Part shown: piece by piece, positions 60,960 to 64,000 of the stretch
How positions within the stretch are numbered: position 1 is the first letter of the stretch
How the letters are laid out: every line of letters begins with the position of its first letter
DNA from: Marinospirillum sp031581385
GTDB lineage: Bacteria; Pseudomonadota; Gammaproteobacteria; Pseudomonadales; Halomonadaceae
Direction: 5' to 3'
NCBI RefSeq assembly: GCF_044810985.1
Contig: NZ_CP085242.1
Location: 2,790,001 to 2,854,000, forward strand
Length of the DNA: 64,000 nt
Notes under the pieces: generated by a model
What the model was told of the DNA's origin: nothing
What the model saw: the letters and a program-made list of their open reading frames with translations, nothing else
Databases searched by the model: none
Program-made: the position numbers and the translations under genes

Positions 60960-61736
60960 TCAGGACGCTATGAGCTTGCCAGGCTGTTCCACCTCGCATT
61001 CTGTCACACCGGCAATCTCAAGCAGTTGCTGTCGGTCAGTAATATGCACTTCTTTGCCATTGACAGCAATGATCTGGATGGTCTGAAAGCGCGTAAAAAC
61101 ACGACTCACGGTTTCCACGGCCAGGCCCAGATAGTTACCAATTTCATTGCGTGACATGGGCAGGCGGAAGGTATAAGGCGAATAGCCACGCCGCTTGAAG
61201 CGTGAGGACAGGTTGCCCAGGAAAGTGGCGACCCGCTCCTCGGCATTTTTCTTGGATAGCAACAGCATCATCTGCTTATCGTCACGGATTTCCTTACTCA
61301 TGCTGCTGAAAATCTGGTTGCGCAGGTCGGGAAGTTCCTGGGCCAGGCTTTGCAGTCGGGTATAAGGTATTTCGCAAACGGTGGTGGTTTCCAGGGCCTT
61401 GGAAGAAACCGGATAGCTGGAGCAGTCAACACCATCCAGCCCAACGAGTTCACTGGGCAGGTGGAAATTGGTGATTTGCTCTTCACCATCATTGGTCATG
61501 ATGTAGTTTTTCAAACTGCCTGAACGGACTGCATAAACCGAATCAAAATGATCACCCTGGCGGAAGAGGTGATCACCCTTTTTCAGCGGCTGGCGGCGTT
61601 TGATAATACGATCCAGCTGGTCAATATCTTCCAGGTTGAGGGATAAAGGCAGGCACAGAGAACTCAGGCTGCAGGTCATGCAGCGGGTTTCCTTAGCCAG
61701 ATTCAGGCCGACTCCTTTATTTTGTTGGCTGGACAT
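60960..61736 (-). CDS. anr: Oxygen-responsive FNR/ANR-type regulator
   Basis: 258 residues of the CRP/FNR family. The [4Fe-4S] ligands are Cys19, Cys22, Cys28 (CMTCSLSSLC) and Cys121 (VCEIPY); a further Cys105 is not in the canonical set. The helix-turn-helix LAVETVSRVFTRFQ carries the Glu, Ser and Arg that read FNR boxes. It switches on genes for low-oxygen respiration, such as hemN and cco genes, which lie directly upstream here. The C-terminal tail (ECEVEQPGKLIAS) is longer than usual. A possible FNR box lies ahead of the start. Confidence 0.96.
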   Translation of the reverse strand: MSSQQNKGVGLNLAKETRCMTCSLSSLCLPLSLNLEDIDQLDRIIKRRQPLKKGDHLFRQGDHFDSVYAVRSGSLKNYIMTNDGEEQITNFHLPSELVGLDGVDCSSYPVSSKALETTTVCEIPYTRLQSLAQELPDLRNQIFSSMSKEIRDDKQMMLLLSKKNAEERVATFLGNLSSRFKRRGYSPYTFRLPMSRNEIGNYLGLAVETVSRVFTRFQTIQIIAVNGKEVHITDRQQLLEIAGVTECEVEQPGKLIAS

Positions 61737-61764
61737 CGTTTAACTCCCTATAACTTAAGCAGAC

Positions 61765-61778
61765 ATGATATATCTCAA
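61765..61778 (-). promoter_or_regulatory. Possible FNR/ANR box upstream of anr
   Basis: On the minus strand TTGAGATATATCAT matches the FNR consensus TTGAT-4-ATCAA in 8 of 10 defined bases. It lies 29-42 bases before the anr start, in the 89-base gap after hemN, where it would suit autoregulation. Confidence 0.45.
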
Positions 61779-61825
61779 CTACTTTTACCATGAGACATGA
61801 TCCAAGGCAATGAGGGAACCTTATA

Positions 61826-63223
61826 TTAAATAATCCGGGAGAAAGCCTTGCCCAGGCCGTTTTGATCCAGATAACTGTCAAAAATCATACAGATACTTCG
61901 TACCAGCAGGCGTCCGGCAGGGCTGACAATCAAATGATTGCCCTGAATCTGTAATAAGCCATCCTTCTGGTGCTGCTGCAGATGCTCCAGTTCCTGCTGA
62001 AAGTAGTCGCCGAAATTGATGCCGTGCTGCTTGCCGAAGGCATCCCCATCCAGTTCAAAGTGGCAGATCAACTGGTTGATGGCAGCCCGGCGCAGCAGGT
62101 CATCTTCAGTCAGCTGCAGACCCCGCAAGGTGGCGAAGCGGCCATCACCAATAGCCGCTTCATAGCTTTCGGTGTCATGGTGGTTCTGGGCATAAGTCGG
62201 CCCCACCTGGCTGATGGAGGAGGCACCCATGGAAATCAGGTCGCAATTGGAATGGGTGGTGTAGCCCTGGAAGTTGCGGTGCATCCGGCCTTCGCGCTGG
62301 GCAATCGCCAAGCTGTCATCCGGCTTGGCGAAGTGATCCATGCCGATGTAAACGTAACCGGCTTCTACCAGACGGGAAATGGTCTGTTCCAGAATGATCA
62401 GCTTCTGTTCGGGCGTGGGCAGGTCTTCGGCCTTGATGCGACGCTGGGGTTTGAAGCGCTCGGGAAGGTGAGCGTAGTTGAACACCGAAAGACGATCCGG
62501 GTCCATCTCAATGACTTCTTCCAGAGTGGCGGCAAAGGTTTCCGGTGTCTGGTGGGGCAGGCCGTAAATCAAATCCAGATTCAGGGAGCGAAAGCCCAGC
62601 TCTCGGGCCTGAATCAGGGCATTTTCAGTCATGGCTCTGGGCTGGACACGGTTAACGGCTTCCTGAACCTTCAAATTCAGATCCTGCAGGCCAAAGCTCA
62701 TGCGGTTAAAGCCCAGTTCGCGCAGCAAAGGCAAGGTGGTGGGCTGGATCTCGCGGGGATCAATTTCAATGGAATAATCCCCCTGGTCGTCGTCACGCAG
62801 CTGGAAACGCTTGCGGGTTTCCTGCATGAGTTCACGCATTTGCTGGTCGGACAAGAAAGTGGGAGTGCCGCCGCCCCAGTGAAGCTGGTTGACCTGGCGC
62901 TGTGAGTCGATCTGCTCCGTGACCAAATCCATTTCCTGATAGAGGCGCTGCAGGTAGGGTTCACAGCGTCGGGTGTCGCCGGTGGCAATCTTGTTGCAGC
63001 CGCAATAAAAGCAGATTTTCGCGCAAAAAGGAATGTGGAAATACAAAGACAGAGGGGCCTGGCTGGCATTGCTGTCAACCAGCGCCTGACGAAATTCTTC
63101 CGAGCCGAAACCGTCATGGAACTGGGGAGCTGTCGGGTAAGAAGTATAACGTGGGCCAGCCAGGTTATAGCGCTCTATCAGTTCGGGGTTCCATTCAAAA
63201 CGGTTAAAATCAACGGGGTTCAT
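61826..63223 (-). CDS. hemN: Oxygen-independent coproporphyrinogen III oxidase HemN
   Basis: 465-residue radical SAM enzyme for anaerobic heme synthesis, converting coproporphyrinogen III to protoporphyrinogen IX. The cluster motif is CxxxCxxC plus a fourth cysteine in CAKICFYCGC (Cys67, Cys71, Cys74, Cys76), as in E. coli HemN. GGAGTP-type sequence GGGTPTFLS and the long C-terminal domain show a true HemN, not HemW. Expected to be ANR-controlled. Confidence 0.97.
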   Translation of the reverse strand: MNPVDFNRFEWNPELIERYNLAGPRYTSYPTAPQFHDGFGSEEFRQALVDSNASQAPLSLYFHIPFCAKICFYCGCNKIATGDTRRCEPYLQRLYQEMDLVTEQIDSQRQVNQLHWGGGTPTFLSDQQMRELMQETRKRFQLRDDDQGDYSIEIDPREIQPTTLPLLRELGFNRMSFGLQDLNLKVQEAVNRVQPRAMTENALIQARELGFRSLNLDLIYGLPHQTPETFAATLEEVIEMDPDRLSVFNYAHLPERFKPQRRIKAEDLPTPEQKLIILEQTISRLVEAGYVYIGMDHFAKPDDSLAIAQREGRMHRNFQGYTTHSNCDLISMGASSISQVGPTYAQNHHDTESYEAAIGDGRFATLRGLQLTEDDLLRRAAINQLICHFELDGDAFGKQHGINFGDYFQQELEHLQQHQKDGLLQIQGNHLIVSPAGRLLVRSICMIFDSYLDQNGLGKAFSRII

Positions 63224-63235
63224 GAGTTGTCTCTT

Positions 63236-63937
63236 CTAGGGATGAGGGGGCGATGAAAAGCCCAACAAGGGCAAAGCCTGCCACAGGGCAAAGGCAAGCA
63301 GCAACAGGGCTGAAGCCTGACGCCAGAGAGGCTGACGAAAGAAATGCGTCACCTGGCGTGCTAAAGCGCCGGTCAAAAGCAGCGTGGGCAGCGTGCCGAG
63401 ACCAAAAACAAACAGCAGCAAGGCACCTTGAGTGGCACTGCCACTGCTGAGAGCCAGAATCAGCATGGAGTAAACCAGACCGCAGGGCAGCCAGCCCCAG
63501 ATGAGGCCGATCAACAGAGCCTGGCCGGGATGAGTCACGGGCATCAGACGGCGGCCCAGGGGCTCCAGAAAGCGCCACAGGTATTTGCCCAGGGCTTCCA
63601 CGCGGGTCAGGCCCTGCCACCACTGACCGATGTAAGAGGCCATCAAAACCAGCATGGTGACGGCCAGCCAACCCAGTACCTGGGTGATGGCCTGGATGTT
63701 ATGAATCAAAAGCTGACCCAGCCCACCAACCAGGGCACCGGCCAGAGTATAGCTGCTGATGCGGCCCAGATTGTACATCAACATCAGGGCGGCAATGCGG
63801 GCTGGATGCCTTTGGCTGGGTGGAAGAGCAAACGACAGGGCACTGACAATGCCGCCACACATACCGATGCAGTGTCCACCGCCCAGAAAGCCAGCGATGA
63901 GGGCGGTTATCAGGCCTCCAGCCAGAAGTTCAGTCAT
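63236..63937 (-). CDS. TauE/SafE-type membrane protein of the cco cluster
   Basis: 233 residues, about six membrane helices. The motif GGGHCIGMCGGI (about 20-30) and a second GWLPCGLVYSML are typical of the sulfite exporter TauE/SafE-like, DsbD-related family found beside ccoS and hemN. The paired Cys/His suggests metal, perhaps copper, handling for cbb3 oxidase assembly; this is inferred from context. The ATG overlaps the ccoS stop by four bases. Confidence 0.9.
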   Translation of the reverse strand: MTELLAGGLITALIAGFLGGGHCIGMCGGIVSALSFALPPSQRHPARIAALMLMYNLGRISSYTLAGALVGGLGQLLIHNIQAITQVLGWLAVTMLVLMASYIGQWWQGLTRVEALGKYLWRFLEPLGRRLMPVTHPGQALLIGLIWGWLPCGLVYSMLILALSSGSATQGALLLFVFGLGTLPTLLLTGALARQVTHFFRQPLWRQASALLLLAFALWQALPLLGFSSPPHP

Positions 63938-64000
63938 TTTTCAGACTGGTCCGAGTCTTCTGCAGTGGATTTTTTTACTTCATCTTCATCATCAAACAGG
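63934..64000 (-). CDS. ccoS: C-terminal end of cytochrome oxidase maturation protein CcoS (partial)
   Basis: The last 21 codons of a gene that begins outside the window. The end LFDDEDEVKKSTAEDSDQSE is typical of CcoS, whose conserved core ends in LFDDE. The stop overlaps the start of the TauE-like gene. CcoS is needed for heme and copper insertion in cbb3 oxidase. Confidence 0.75.
   Translation of the reverse strand, partial: LFDDEDEVKKSTAEDSDQSEK

Noticed and set aside
1..64000. CRISPR arrays, tRNA/rRNA genes, insertion sequences or prophage genes
   Set aside because: I saw no spaced direct repeats, cloverleaf-like sequences, transposase or phage genes in reading the window; tRNAs were not tested with a search program.

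Overview
The window looks like a core chromosomal segment from a free-living, flagellated gammaproteobacterium of the Oceanospirillales/Pseudomonadales type. I infer this from gene orders that recur in that group: cheW next to a DUF2802 gene and a ccm cluster, ccmI-smc-zipA-ligA, ampD-ampE beside nadC and aceEF, and ccoS-(TauE-like)-hemN-anr-apt. There is no rRNA, tRNA, insertion sequence, prophage or CRISPR array that I can see. Base composition and codon use look even throughout, and coding density is very high, with many 1-20 base overlaps between neighbours.

Layout. 1-3440: end of a chemotaxis/flagellar cluster (partial ParP-like protein, CheW, DUF2802 protein), then a convergent pair FliK-like and FlhB-C-terminal-like (FlhX). 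3555-10667: complete c-type cytochrome maturation operon ccmABCDEFGHI. 10696-17517: smc, zipA, ligA. 17523-25878: yheU-like, avtA, a MATE exporter, two small unknown membrane proteins, an alpha/beta hydrolase, oligopeptidase A, a gamma-carbonic anhydrase-like protein, a yjaG-like gene and rsd/algQ. 26086-30358: a second FliL, a shortened FAD-oxidoreductase-like gene, a class II aldolase, nadC, ampD and ampE. 30636-34992: aceEF. 35227-45168: a chemoreceptor, adk, tsaB, a methyltransferase, an unknown small gene, rsmJ, plsB, a cardiolipin synthase, a UPF0149 gene and a SprT-like gene.

45318-57633 is the most distinctive part. It is an acetate-use island: acs, a LuxR-type response regulator and a symporter-fused hybrid sensor kinase (CrbR/CrbS type), a two-subunit sodium:solute symporter (DUF4212 plus SSS), an unknown membrane protein, a cNMP/CBS/DUF294 nucleotidyltransferase-like protein and a DEDDh exonuclease. 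The acs and symporter upstream regions share a 9-base motif at the same distance from a possible -10 element, which makes a common regulator plausible.

57637-64000: a polysaccharide deacetylase, a DnaJ-related protein, ttcA, a divergent apt, the FNR/ANR oxygen regulator, hemN, a TauE/SafE-type membrane protein and the last codons of ccoS. With the ccm operon, this end of the window serves respiration and its oxygen control.

No wholly new system stands out. The best candidates for new biology are the acetate island with its shared motif and signalling pair, the divergent Apt, the shortened FAD-oxidoreductase, and the structured leader with a palindrome in front of aceE. All functions are read from sequence motifs and remembered families; no search was run.
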